A DNA stretch of 64,000 nt from Amycolatopsis coloradensis. Its GTDB lineage: Bacteria; Actinomycetota; Actinomycetes; Mycobacteriales; Pseudonocardiaceae. The DNA lies in the NCBI RefSeq assembly GCF_001953865.1, contig NZ_MQUQ01000027.1, positions 1-64,000 of the forward strand. Reading direction: 5' to 3'. The number at the start of each line of letters is the position of its first letter. Position 1 is the stretch's first letter. The translations under genes and the position numbers were made by a program. The notes beneath the pieces were generated by a model. That model saw only the letters and a program-made list of their open reading frames with translations, was not told the DNA's origin and ran no database searches. Positions 1 to 8,506 of this stretch are shown here, piece by piece.

Positions 1-27
1 CTTTCGGGACATCAGACGTCCCGAAAG
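1..27. terminator. Hairpin terminator downstream of the DUF885 gene
   Basis: A perfect 10-bp inverted repeat: CTTTCGGGAC at 1-10 pairs with GTCCCGAAAG at 18-27 around a 7-nt loop. It lies 55 bp past the stop of the minus-strand DUF885 gene and has no long T tract, as is usual in high-GC actinobacteria. It could serve transcripts arriving from either side. Confidence 0.65.
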
Positions 28-81
28 TGGCTTTCGCGACACCCAGATCAGCACCCGGCGAGCCCGAATCGCCATTCAGAC

Positions 82-1740
82 TTACGACACGAGCTTTCGA
101 CTCGCGTCGCCAGCGGGAGCCAGCAGGTCCGCCCGGTCGAGGTGGTCGCGCAGACCGAGGAGTTCCCAGCGTTGCAACGCGATCGGCACGTTGCCTTCGC
201 GCCACAGCCGGTCGTGGAACGCCTTCAGGTCGAAGTCGTCGCCCTGACGCTGTGCGCAGGCCGCCAGCAGGTCGAGGACCTGCAGTTTACCGATCTGGTA
301 ACTCAACCCCTGGCCGGGGTTGCCCGCGAAGAACGTGGCCTCCTGCCACGCGGTCGCCCGGTCCATGGGGACCGATTCCGCGAGCACGTCGGCCGCTTCC
401 CGCAAGGACAACTCCCCGAGCGCGAGCGCGACGTCGATCTCCACGCGCAGCGCCCGGAGCCGCATCGCGTTGACGACGAACGCGGCGCCTGCCGGTTCAC
501 CGTCGAAGGCTCCCAGGTTCAGCAGCAGTTCTTCGTGGTAGAGCGCGATTCCCTCGTTCGGCGCGGAGTCGTAGTAGCGACGGCGCGCCGGATTGCCGTG
601 CTGCCAGGACATCGCGAGCTGCTGCGCGTGGACGCCTTCGTGCGCGAGCCCGGTGAGCGGGGTGCGGATCTCGGCGAGATCGAAGTAAGGCAGGCTCGGG
701 TCCGGCTGCCGGACATAGCGAATCGCGTCATCGTCCACACGGGACGGTGACCCGGGGTCGTGCGGCACACCCAGCCAGGTCAGCGGTTCGAGATACGCGG
801 GAAGAGGTGCCATCCGGTATCTCCGCGGACCCGCGGGCAGGCTCAGGACACCGTGTTCGAGGTAGAACCGCCGCAGGTCACGCTCGGCGTCGCGTTGCCG
901 GGCGATCAACTCGGCCATGCCGGGCAGATTCCCGTCGGCCACCGTGTGATCGTCACGGCGTGGAAGCGTCTCGGCCCACACTGCCCGATTCCTTTCCTGG
1001 AGGGCCATCGTCCGCAGCCGGTCCGCCGGGAACGGCAGCAGCGCCACGCGGTGCAGGAAGAACGCGAACGCGTCCGCGCCGACCGCGACCTCGTCGGTGC
1101 CGGACGGAGCTTGCCGGGCAAGCCAATCCCGGTAGCCGGCGACCGACCGTGCGGCGCTTTCGGCCGCGGCGGGCAATCGGCGGTCGGGCAACGACACGGC
1201 CAGTGCGGCCATCGCCGTGCGCAGCTGTTCGTCGGCCTGCTGGAGCACGGTGAGCGTTCGCCGGGCGAACGGCCCGACGATCGTCCCGTCGAGGTTCTCG
1301 CGTGCTTGTGCCAGAACGACGGGCACGTTGCGCAGACGACGGACGACGGCGTCGGCCCGCTGGGTGCCGAACGGTGGCGGCTCCAACAGGAGGTTGTAGA
1401 CACAGCCCAGGCTTTGGTCGACGTAGAACGACGGATCACGTTGCCAGGCACGCGCAAGGTCCAGCTCCCACCGGACCCGCGCCAACGCCGATCCGAGCAG
1501 CCGCCGGTCCACCAGGCCGCTGGTGTCCACATCGGACACCTCGATCCGGCGGTACCGGTCGGCGAATCCCGCGTGGGCCTCGCGCCGGGCTCGCATCGCC
1601 GACGGCGACCAGTCGGCCACCCAGTCCGGAGGCCGCTCCACCCTGGTGATGTCGTCGTAGGAGTCCGGCTGGGTCCGGGTGCGCCAGGCCCAGAAGTCCG
1701 CCGCCAGCTCCGGCAACGCCGAGGTCGATGCGCAGTCCAT
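82..1740 (-). CDS. DUF885 family protein, putative gluzincin-type metallopeptidase
   Basis: A 552-residue protein of the DUF885 family, whose members resemble M32-like carboxypeptidases. The sequence shows an exact HExxH zinc motif, H367-E-G-V-H371. It is followed about 25 residues later by NEGIALYHEE, where E396 is a candidate third ligand; the family more often has HEAxPGHH followed by EGW/GALY. No signal peptide or membrane segment is evident, so a cytosolic location is inferred. The ATG is preceded by GGAGG. It is divergent from NRPS1 across 242 bp, and nothing ties it to peptide biosynthesis beyond adjacency. Peptidase activity is inferred from the motif; the substrate is unknown. Confidence 0.8.
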   Translation of the reverse strand: MDCASTSALPELAADFWAWRTRTQPDSYDDITRVERPPDWVADWSPSAMRARREAHAGFADRYRRIEVSDVDTSGLVDRRLLGSALARVRWELDLARAWQRDPSFYVDQSLGCVYNLLLEPPPFGTQRADAVVRRLRNVPVVLAQARENLDGTIVGPFARRTLTVLQQADEQLRTAMAALAVSLPDRRLPAAAESAARSVAGYRDWLARQAPSGTDEVAVGADAFAFFLHRVALLPFPADRLRTMALQERNRAVWAETLPRRDDHTVADGNLPGMAELIARQRDAERDLRRFYLEHGVLSLPAGPRRYRMAPLPAYLEPLTWLGVPHDPGSPSRVDDDAIRYVRQPDPSLPYFDLAEIRTPLTGLAHEGVHAQQLAMSWQHGNPARRRYYDSAPNEGIALYHEELLLNLGAFDGEPAGAAFVVNAMRLRALRVEIDVALALGELSLREAADVLAESVPMDRATAWQEATFFAGNPGQGLSYQIGKLQVLDLLAACAQRQGDDFDLKAFHDRLWREGNVPIALQRWELLGLRDHLDRADLLAPAGDASRKLVS

Positions 1741-1853
1741 TTCCGCCCTCCGTCATGCCGGGAAACCGCGAGATCGGACTGAAGATCGACGCTAGCCGTT
1801 CGCCTGCGGGGTGGCAAGAAACGCGAGTGCGGAGCCCGTGTGCGCCGAGTGGC

Positions 1854-1899
1854 CTACCCAACCGGGTAGTTCTCCTGTCACCCGGCCGGTCCCTAGAGT
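1854..1899 (+). promoter_or_regulatory. Candidate operator and promoter upstream of NRPS1
   Basis: The divergent intergenic region holds a palindrome, CTACCC-AACC-GGGTAG (1854-1869), of the kind bound by dimeric response regulators. TTCTCC (1870-1875) and TAGAGT (1894-1899) follow at an 18-nt spacing and could be -35 and -10 elements. The promoter match is weak; the palindrome is clear. Confidence 0.35.
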
Positions 1900-1941
1900 C
1901 GAGGTGGTTTCCGTTCCGGCGCCGAGAAGAAGGAGCCGTCT

Positions 1942-1986
1942 TTGACTCGCCTGTTGTCGCACCCCGTGCTGGAGGACCGGCGGTGA
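1942..1986 (+). CDS. 14-codon mini-ORF overlapping the NRPS1 start
   Basis: A TTG-started frame encoding MTRLLSHPVLEDRR has a strong Shine-Dalgarno, AAGGAG at 1930-1935, with 6-nt spacing. Its TGA (1984-1986) overlaps the GTG start of NRPS1 as GTGA. The layout suggests translational coupling into NRPS1. It could be a leader peptide or the relic of an upstream gene. Function is not known, and expression is inferred only from the ribosome-binding site and the overlap. Confidence 0.4.
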   Translation: MTRLLSHPVLEDRR

Positions 1987-4900
1987 CCGCGACCCTGGTG
2001 GACCTTTTCGAAGCCCAGGTGCGGCAACGGCCGGACGCGGTCGCGGTGGTGTGCGGCGAGATCTCGGTGTCGTATCGCGAACTCGACGACCGGGCGAGCA
2101 GGCTGGCCGGGCTGCTGGCCGAACACGGTGCCCGCCCTGGCACGTTCGTCGGCGTGCGGCTGCCGAGGTCCGCGGACTTGCCGATGGTGCTGCTGGCGGT
2201 GCTGAAGTCCGGAGCGGCGTATGTGCCGCTGGATCCGTCCTTTCCCGGGGAGCGCGTGGCGTGGATGCTGCGGGACGCGGATCCGGTCGTGGTCGTCAGC
2301 ACTTCGGACACGCTCGGCCCGGACGCGCCGGGGCAGCTCTACACGCTGCCCAACGGCGTGGAGCTGTTCCACCAGAACAAGAGCGAGACCGACTTCCTCT
2401 TCGAGGAGATCTTCACCAAGCTCGAGTACCTGCGAAACGGGATCACCGTGCGGGACGGCGACGTGCTCTTCGACGTCGGCGCGAACATCGGCATGTACAC
2501 GCTGTTCGCCGGCCTGCGCTGGCCCAGCGCCACCATCTACTCCTTCGAACCGGTCCCTCCGGTGTACGAGTCGTTGCGCCGCAACGTCGAGCTGCACGGC
2601 CTCAACGCCAAGGCCCTTCCATACGGCCTCGCCGCGCGGTCAGGCGAGGCGGACTTCACCTTCTACCCGCATGACACGGTCCTCTCCTCCAGCGTCACCA
2701 CCGCCGAAGCGGCGCACGAGATGGTCCACTCCTACCTGCGCAACCAATTCGACGAGCTTGACGACGCGGCCGCCAGCGACGAGGCCGTCGACGAGCTGGT
2801 CGACGCGCGGCTGGCCAGCGAACGGTTCACCTGCCGGCAGCGCACCCTTTCGGAGGTCGTGCGCGAGTACGGCGTCGAGCGGATCGACCTGCTGAAGATC
2901 GATGTGGAGAGCGCCGAATACGAGGTGCTCAAGGGCATCGACGCCGAACATTGGCCTCTCATCCGGCAGCTCGTGGTCGAGGTGCACGACGTCGACGGCC
3001 GGCTCGAGCAGGTGCTGGCCCTGCTGCGGGGGCTCGGGTACGAGGTGACCTGCGCGCAGGACAACCGGCTGCTGGACAACACCGCGCTCTGCAACGTCTA
3101 CGCCGTCCGCACGGACGCCGCGCCACCCGGCGAGAAGCCCGCCGCGCTGGAGGAGAGCGCGCCTCGGCGGCGGCCTGCCCGGATCCTGCTGGACGACCCG
3201 GCGATCGACGCTCGGCTGGCCGACGGCCCGATCCCCGTTGTTTCCCTTGCGCCCCAAGCAGATGACGCCGCATACCTGATCTACACCTCCGGATCCACCG
3301 GCCGTCCGAAAGGAGTGGTCGTCCCGCACCGCACCGTCGTGGCGCTGTTCACCGCGGCCGGTGCTTCGTACGATTTCGGCCCGGAGGATACCTGGACGCT
3401 GTTCCATTCGTACGCCTTCGACTTCTCGGTCTGGGAACTGTGGGGCGCCTTGGCCTACGGCGCCGAGCTCGTCGTGGTCCCGGCCGGGATCGCCCAGTCC
3501 CCGCCGGATCTCCTGCGCCTGCTCGCCGACCGGAACGTCACCGTGCTTAACCAGATCCCGTCGGCGTTCTACGAACTGATGCGAGCCGACGCCGAGGACC
3601 CGTCCACGTCGGGCAGGCTCGCCCTGCGTTACGTGATCTTCGGTGGTGAGGCGCTCGACCTGGCGAAGCTGGACGAGTGGTACGGACGGCACGGGCACCA
3701 CAGCCCCCGACTGGTCAACATGTACGGCATCACCGAGACCACGGTGCACGTCACGTACGCGGCGCTGGAGCCCGGCCGGCAGGCCGCGGCCGGCCTGATC
3801 GGCCGTCCGCTGCCCGGTTACCGGTGCTATGTGCTGGACGACGGGCTGGGGCTGGTACCGCCGGGCGTGCCGGGTGAGCTGTACGTGAGCGGTACGGGCC
3901 TGGCCTGGGGATACTGGGGCCGCGCCGGGTTGACGGCTACCCGGTTCGTGGCGGATCCGTTCGGCGGAGGGCGGATGTACCGCACCGGTGACCTGGTGCG
4001 GTGGGGCGGCGGCGGGCTGGAGTACTTGGGGCGTACCGACGACCAGGTGAAGATCCGCGGCTTCCGGATCGAGCTGGGTGAAGTCGAATCGGCGCTGGCG
4101 CGCTGCCCCGGCGTGGCGGGCGCGGTGGTCGTCGTCGGTACCGACGCCCGCGGCGAGCGATGCCTGGTCGGGCACATCACACCCGATACTTCGGAAACCT
4201 CGGTGGATCCGGCGCGGTTGGGCGTGACGGCGAAAGAGTTCATCACCCGGTATCTCCCCGGCTACATGGTGCCCGCGGTCATCATGGTCTCGGCGCGATT
4301 CCCGGTGGCGCCCAGCGGGAAGGTCGATCGGCGGGCACTTCCGGCGCCGGTGTTCGGCTCGGCGTCGCGCGCCGCCAGGACCCCGCTGGAAAGCACGTTG
4401 TGCGGACTGTTCGGCGAGGTGCTCGGCGTCGAGGATGTCGGCGCCGACGACAGCTTCTTCGATCTGGGCGGGCATTCGCTCGTCGTGACGCGGTTGGTCA
4501 GCCGTGTTCGTTCGGTGCTCGGGGTGGAACTCGGTATGCGGGCACCGTTCGACGCGCCCACCCCCGCGCGGCTGGCAGGCCTCGTGTCGCAGGCGCGGGA
4601 ACGCAGGCTCGTCCTGCGGCCGATGCCCCGGCCCGACCACGTGCCGTTGTCCCCGGCGCAGGCGAGGCTGTGGTTTCTGCACCGGCTCGAAGGACCGTCG
4701 GCGACGTACAACATCTCGATGACCCTGCGGATCAAGGGAGATTTGGATGAGGTCGCGCTACGCGCCGCGCTGGATGACGTGGTCGCCCGGCACGAGAGCC
4801 TGCGCACGGTGTTCCCGGACACCGACGGCGTGCCACGCCAGCAGGTGCTTCCCGTCGACGCCGCGCGGCCGGTCGTCGAGTCGGTCCAGGTGAACGGACA

Positions 4901-7900
4901 GACCCTGGACACCGTGCTGGAGTCCCTGGCTCGCAGCACCTTCGACCTGGCTCGCGACCTGCCGATCCGCGCCAGGCTGGTCGAGTGCTCGGCCGATGAG
5001 CACGTGTTCATGGTGCTGCTGCATCACATCGCCGGTGACGGCTGGTCTTTGTCGCCGCTCACCAAGGACCTCAGCGCGGCGTACAACGCCCGACACGCGG
5101 GCGAAGATCCCGGGTGGACGGAACTCCCCGTGCAGTACGTGGACTACACGTTGTGGCAGAAGGAGTTGCTCGGTGACGCCTCGGATCCCGCGAGTGTCCA
5201 TGGCACACAGCTGGAGTACTGGCGGCGGACACTGTCGGGGTTGCCCGAGCGGATCACGCTGCCCGCCGATCGGCCGCATCCGGCGATCGGCACCCACCGG
5301 GGCGACCTCCACGAGTTCACCTGGGACGCGGAGCTCCATGCCGCGCTGACCACACTCGCCGCCCGGTACGAAGTCAGCCTTTTCATGGTGGTGCACGCGG
5401 GTCTGGTCGCGCTGCTGTCGAAGCTCGGCGCGGGCGGCGACATCCCGATCGGGACGCCGGTCGCCGGGCGTACCGACGAGGCGCTGGACAATCTGGTCGG
5501 GTTCTTCGTCAACACGGTGGTCCTGCGGACCGATTGTTCGGGTGTCACGACGTTCCGGCAGCTGCTCGAGCGGGTACGAAGCGTCGACCTGGACGCCTAC
5601 GCCCATCAAGACGTCCCGTTCGAGCAGATCGTCGAGATGCTCAATCCGGCTCGATCCCGGGCGCACCAGTCCCTCTTCCAGGTGTTGCTGGGCATGCAGA
5701 ACCTGCCGCGGGGCGGGATCGAGATGGACGGGCTGAGCGTGACCGACGGGTACGTACCGACGGGGACGTCGAAGTTCGACATCTTCCTGCAGTTCACCGA
5801 AGGCGAAGCGAAGCTGGACGGCACGATCGAGTTCAACACCGATGTCTTCGACCTCGGCACCGCCGTGTCGATCGTGACCCGGCTGCGCCGCCTGTTGACG
5901 GCGGTGGCCGCCCAGCCCGAGCGCGCCCTCGACGACATCGAGCTGCTGACCGAGGATGAACGCAGGCAAGTCCTCGTCGAGTGGAACGACACGGCTCGCG
6001 ACATCCCGTTCGCCGCGTTGCCGGATCTCTTCGACGAACAGGTGGCGCGCGCACCGGACGCGGTCGCCGCTGTCTACGAGGACGCGCAGCTGACCTACGG
6101 CGAACTGGCCGAACGGGCCAACCGGCTGGCCCGGCTGCTCATCCACCACGGCGTCGGTCCGGAACGGACGGTAGGCGTGATGATCGGGCGGTCGCTGGAC
6201 GTCGTGGTCGGGCTGATGGCGATCCTCAAGGCGGGCGGCGCGTACCTGCCGATCGACCCGGACTATCCGGCGGAGCGCATCGAGTTCATGCTAAGCGACG
6301 CGAGTCCGGCGTTGCTGCTGACCACCAAGGCGATCGCGAAGTCGCTGCCGGACAACGATTATCCGTGCGTCACCGTCGACGACGTCGACCTGGAAGCCTA
6401 TCCGGGCCATGCGGTGCGGGACGACGAGCGGACTGCCGGCCTGAACCGGCTGAGCCCCGCGTACGTCATCTACACCTCCGGGTCCACGGGACGGCCGAAG
6501 GGGGTGGTGATGACACCGGACGTCATGGTGAACATGTTCGAGTGGCACAACACCGTGCTCGGCAAGGGGCCCGGCATCCGCACGGCCCACTTCGCGTCGG
6601 CGAGCTTCGACGTGTCGCTGCAGGAGATGCTGTCGGCGCTCACTTCCGGCCGCACACTGGTGATCGTGCCCGCCGACGTCCGGACCGACCCGCTCCGGCT
6701 GGTGCGGTGGCTCGAAAAGCACCGGGTGAACGAGTTGTTCGCGCCGAACCTGCTGATCGACGCGCTCGGCGGCGCGGCGAACGAGCTGGACGCGGATCTG
6801 CCGGACCTGCGGGACATCGTCCAGGCGGGGGAGGCGCTGACGGTGAGCCGTCAGGTCAGGAAATTCTGCGGGCGGGTGCCGGAGCGCCGGGTGCACAACA
6901 ACTACGGCTCGACCGAGGCCCAGGTCGTCACCGCGTACACCATGGACGGTGACCCCGCCGCCTGGCCGTCTCCCGCGCCGATCGGCCGGTTGCTGGACAA
7001 CCTCCGTGCCTACGTGCTCGACAGCGGACTCCGCCCGGTGCCGGTCGGCATCGCCGGTGACCTGTACACCGCGGGCGCGGGACTGCCGAGGGGATACGGC
7101 AACCGTCCCGGGCTGACCGCCGAACGGTTCGTGCCGGATCCCTATGGCGGGCCGGGCGCGCGGATGTACCGCACCGGCGACCTCGCCCGCTGGCATCCGG
7201 ACGGTCATCTCGAGTTCGCCGGCCGATCGGACGACCAGGTGAAGATCCGCGGGTTCCGGGTCGAGCCGGGCGAAGCGGAAGCGGCGCTCGCCGGCTGCCC
7301 GGGAGTCGCGCGGGCGGTGGTCGTCGTCCGGCCGGACAGCCGGGGTGAGCCGTGCCTGGTGGGTTACGTGACACCGGAACCGGGGGCCGCCACCGACCTG
7401 GATCTCATGGCGCGTGAGTATGTCGCGGAGCGGCTGCCCGCTTTCCTGGTGCCGGTCGTGGTGCTGGTGCTGGACACGTTTCCGTTGCTGCCCAACGGAA
7501 AGCTGAATCGCCGGGGACTGCCGGAACCCACGTTCGCCGGGTCCGCGGACAGTCCCCGTTCGCCGAGGGAAGCGGTGCTGTGCCGGCTGTTCGCCGACGT
7601 GCTCGGTATCGGCGAAGTCGGCCCGGACGACGGCTTCTTCGACCTGGGCGGGCATTCGCTGCTGGCGACCGGCTTGGTCAGCCGGGTCCAGGCCGTGCTC
7701 GGGGTGGAACTGGGTGTCGGGGCGGTGTTCGAAGCACCCACGCCCGCCGCGCTCGCCCGGCTGATGGCGGGAGACACCACAGGCGGTGCCTTCGACGTAC
7801 TGCTCGAATTGCGCGGTCACGGCAGCCTGCCACCGGTGTTCTGCGTCCATCCGTCGAGCGGGATGAGCTGGTCGTACGCGGGACTGCTGCACCACCTCGA

Positions 7901-8483
7901 TCCGGAGACCCCGCTCTACGGACTGCAGTCGCCGATCTTCGGCGACGACGGTGCCGTGCCGGACACCGTCGAGGAGATCGCCGCGGACTATCTGCGCCAC
8001 ATCCGGGAAGTGCAACCGAGCGGACCGTACCGGTTGCTGGGCTGGTCGTTCGGCGGGCTGGTCGCCCACGCCCTCGCGGTCCGGCTCGAGCAAGAGGGCG
8101 AAAAGGTGACGATGCTGGCGATCCTCGACGTACCGCCCGTGGTGGACCGGGCCGGCGACCCCCTCCCGGACGGAATCGCCGACGAGGTGCTCGCGGACGA
8201 AATCGGCCAGGCCGGCCTGCCTGCCGAGTCCATCGGGCGAATCACCGCCAGCATCCGGCACAGCATCCGGCTGCAAGGCGGCTTCCTTCCCGGCCGGTTC
8301 GGCGGTGACCTGCTGCTGTGCACGGCCGGACCGACCGGATTGGCCGACGAATGGCGGCCTCACGTCGATGGCCGCATCACGACCCACCAGATCGACACCA
8401 CACACCACCGCATGATGCGCCCGCACGCCCTGAACCAGCTCGGTCCCATCCTGGCAGCCGCGCTCGACCCGGGATCACCTTGA
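1983..8483 (+). CDS. NRPS1: A(FkbM methyltransferase)-T-C-A-T-TE
   Basis: A nonribosomal peptide synthetase of about 2166 residues. GTG at 1983 is chosen because GGAGG (1971-1975) precedes it and the adenylation domain begins at once (TATLVDLFEAQV); longer in-frame starts add only non-homologous residues. Domains: A1 split at about residues 115-415 by an FkbM methyltransferase; T1 (LGGHS, S832); LCL-type C (HHIAGDG, H1014-H1015); A2; T2 (LGGHS, S1892); type I thioesterase (GWSFGG, S2022; His in DTTHH). A1 pocket residues read D-F-W-N-I-G-M-V-H, the Thr code. A2 reads D-V-Q-F-V-A-N-V-V, closest to Pro-type codes. There is no N-terminal C domain, so it should start its own chain. A dipeptide of methylated Thr and a Pro-like residue is inferred. 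It is a separate transcription unit from NRPS2 and NRPS3. Confidence 0.92.
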   Translation: MTATLVDLFEAQVRQRPDAVAVVCGEISVSYRELDDRASRLAGLLAEHGARPGTFVGVRLPRSADLPMVLLAVLKSGAAYVPLDPSFPGERVAWMLRDADPVVVVSTSDTLGPDAPGQLYTLPNGVELFHQNKSETDFLFEEIFTKLEYLRNGITVRDGDVLFDVGANIGMYTLFAGLRWPSATIYSFEPVPPVYESLRRNVELHGLNAKALPYGLAARSGEADFTFYPHDTVLSSSVTTAEAAHEMVHSYLRNQFDELDDAAASDEAVDELVDARLASERFTCRQRTLSEVVREYGVERIDLLKIDVESAEYEVLKGIDAEHWPLIRQLVVEVHDVDGRLEQVLALLRGLGYEVTCAQDNRLLDNTALCNVYAVRTDAAPPGEKPAALEESAPRRRPARILLDDPAIDARLADGPIPVVSLAPQADDAAYLIYTSGSTGRPKGVVVPHRTVVALFTAAGASYDFGPEDTWTLFHSYAFDFSVWELWGALAYGAELVVVPAGIAQSPPDLLRLLADRNVTVLNQIPSAFYELMRADAEDPSTSGRLALRYVIFGGEALDLAKLDEWYGRHGHHSPRLVNMYGITETTVHVTYAALEPGRQAAAGLIGRPLPGYRCYVLDDGLGLVPPGVPGELYVSGTGLAWGYWGRAGLTATRFVADPFGGGRMYRTGDLVRWGGGGLEYLGRTDDQVKIRGFRIELGEVESALARCPGVAGAVVVVGTDARGERCLVGHITPDTSETSVDPARLGVTAKEFITRYLPGYMVPAVIMVSARFPVAPSGKVDRRALPAPVFGSASRAARTPLESTLCGLFGEVLGVEDVGADDSFFDLGGHSLVVTRLVSRVRSVLGVELGMRAPFDAPTPARLAGLVSQARERRLVLRPMPRPDHVPLSPAQARLWFLHRLEGPSATYNISMTLRIKGDLDEVALRAALDDVVARHESLRTVFPDTDGVPRQQVLPVDAARPVVESVQVNGQTLDTVLESLARSTFDLARDLPIRARLVECSADEHVFMVLLHHIAGDGWSLSPLTKDLSAAYNARHAGEDPGWTELPVQYVDYTLWQKELLGDASDPASVHGTQLEYWRRTLSGLPERITLPADRPHPAIGTHRGDLHEFTWDAELHAALTTLAARYEVSLFMVVHAGLVALLSKLGAGGDIPIGTPVAGRTDEALDNLVGFFVNTVVLRTDCSGVTTFRQLLERVRSVDLDAYAHQDVPFEQIVEMLNPARSRAHQSLFQVLLGMQNLPRGGIEMDGLSVTDGYVPTGTSKFDIFLQFTEGEAKLDGTIEFNTDVFDLGTAVSIVTRLRRLLTAVAAQPERALDDIELLTEDERRQVLVEWNDTARDIPFAALPDLFDEQVARAPDAVAAVYEDAQLTYGELAERANRLARLLIHHGVGPERTVGVMIGRSLDVVVGLMAILKAGGAYLPIDPDYPAERIEFMLSDASPALLLTTKAIAKSLPDNDYPCVTVDDVDLEAYPGHAVRDDERTAGLNRLSPAYVIYTSGSTGRPKGVVMTPDVMVNMFEWHNTVLGKGPGIRTAHFASASFDVSLQEMLSALTSGRTLVIVPADVRTDPLRLVRWLEKHRVNELFAPNLLIDALGGAANELDADLPDLRDIVQAGEALTVSRQVRKFCGRVPERRVHNNYGSTEAQVVTAYTMDGDPAAWPSPAPIGRLLDNLRAYVLDSGLRPVPVGIAGDLYTAGAGLPRGYGNRPGLTAERFVPDPYGGPGARMYRTGDLARWHPDGHLEFAGRSDDQVKIRGFRVEPGEAEAALAGCPGVARAVVVVRPDSRGEPCLVGYVTPEPGAATDLDLMAREYVAERLPAFLVPVVVLVLDTFPLLPNGKLNRRGLPEPTFAGSADSPRSPREAVLCRLFADVLGIGEVGPDDGFFDLGGHSLLATGLVSRVQAVLGVELGVGAVFEAPTPAALARLMAGDTTGGAFDVLLELRGHGSLPPVFCVHPSSGMSWSYAGLLHHLDPETPLYGLQSPIFGDDGAVPDTVEEIAADYLRHIREVQPSGPYRLLGWSFGGLVAHALAVRLEQEGEKVTMLAILDVPPVVDRAGDPLPDGIADEVLADEIGQAGLPAESIGRITASIRHSIRLQGGFLPGRFGGDLLLCTAGPTGLADEWRPHVDGRITTHQIDTTHHRMMRPHALNQLGPILAAALDPGSP
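2335..3110 (+). other. FkbM-type methyltransferase domain inserted between a2 and a3 of A1
   Basis: Core motif a2 (LKSGAAYVPLD, near 2200-2235) is normally 50-60 residues from a3 (YTSGSTGRPKG, near 3277). Here the distance is about 350 residues. The insert opens with LPNGVELFHQNKSETDFL and carries the SAM-binding motif DVGANIGMYTLF (near 2470), EPVP, and LKIDVESAEYE (near 2893), all typical of FkbM O-methyltransferases. The reading frame is open throughout and the A domain resumes with a normal a3 and pocket. In known interrupted A domains, a2-a3 insertions methylate side-chain O or S atoms. With a Thr pocket, O-methyl-Thr is the inference. Confidence 0.88.
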
Positions 8484-8506
8484 CGCGGTGCGAGACCGCG
8501 TCAAGG
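8478..8506 (+). terminator. Hairpin overlapping the NRPS1 stop codon
   Basis: CCTTGACGCGGT (8478-8489) and ACCGCGTCAAGG (8495-8506) form a perfect 12-bp stem with a 5-nt loop, and the TGA stop (8481-8483) lies inside the left arm. This strong structure probably ends the NRPS1 transcript and isolates it from the PBP-type thioesterase and NRPS2 unit. No T tract is present. Confidence 0.75.

Noticed and set aside
1728..1982. An 85-residue N-terminal extension of NRPS1 from 1728
   Set aside because: It has no ribosome-binding site, no homology to C or A domains and overlaps the divergent gene's start region. GTG 1983 with GGAGG is much better supported.
2640..4682. Long minus-strand open frames opposite the NRPS genes (also near 17684-22093, 35595-39107 and others)
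   Set aside because: They are shadows caused by high-GC codon usage in the true frame; the translations are Arg/Gly/Pro/Val-rich with no domain homology.
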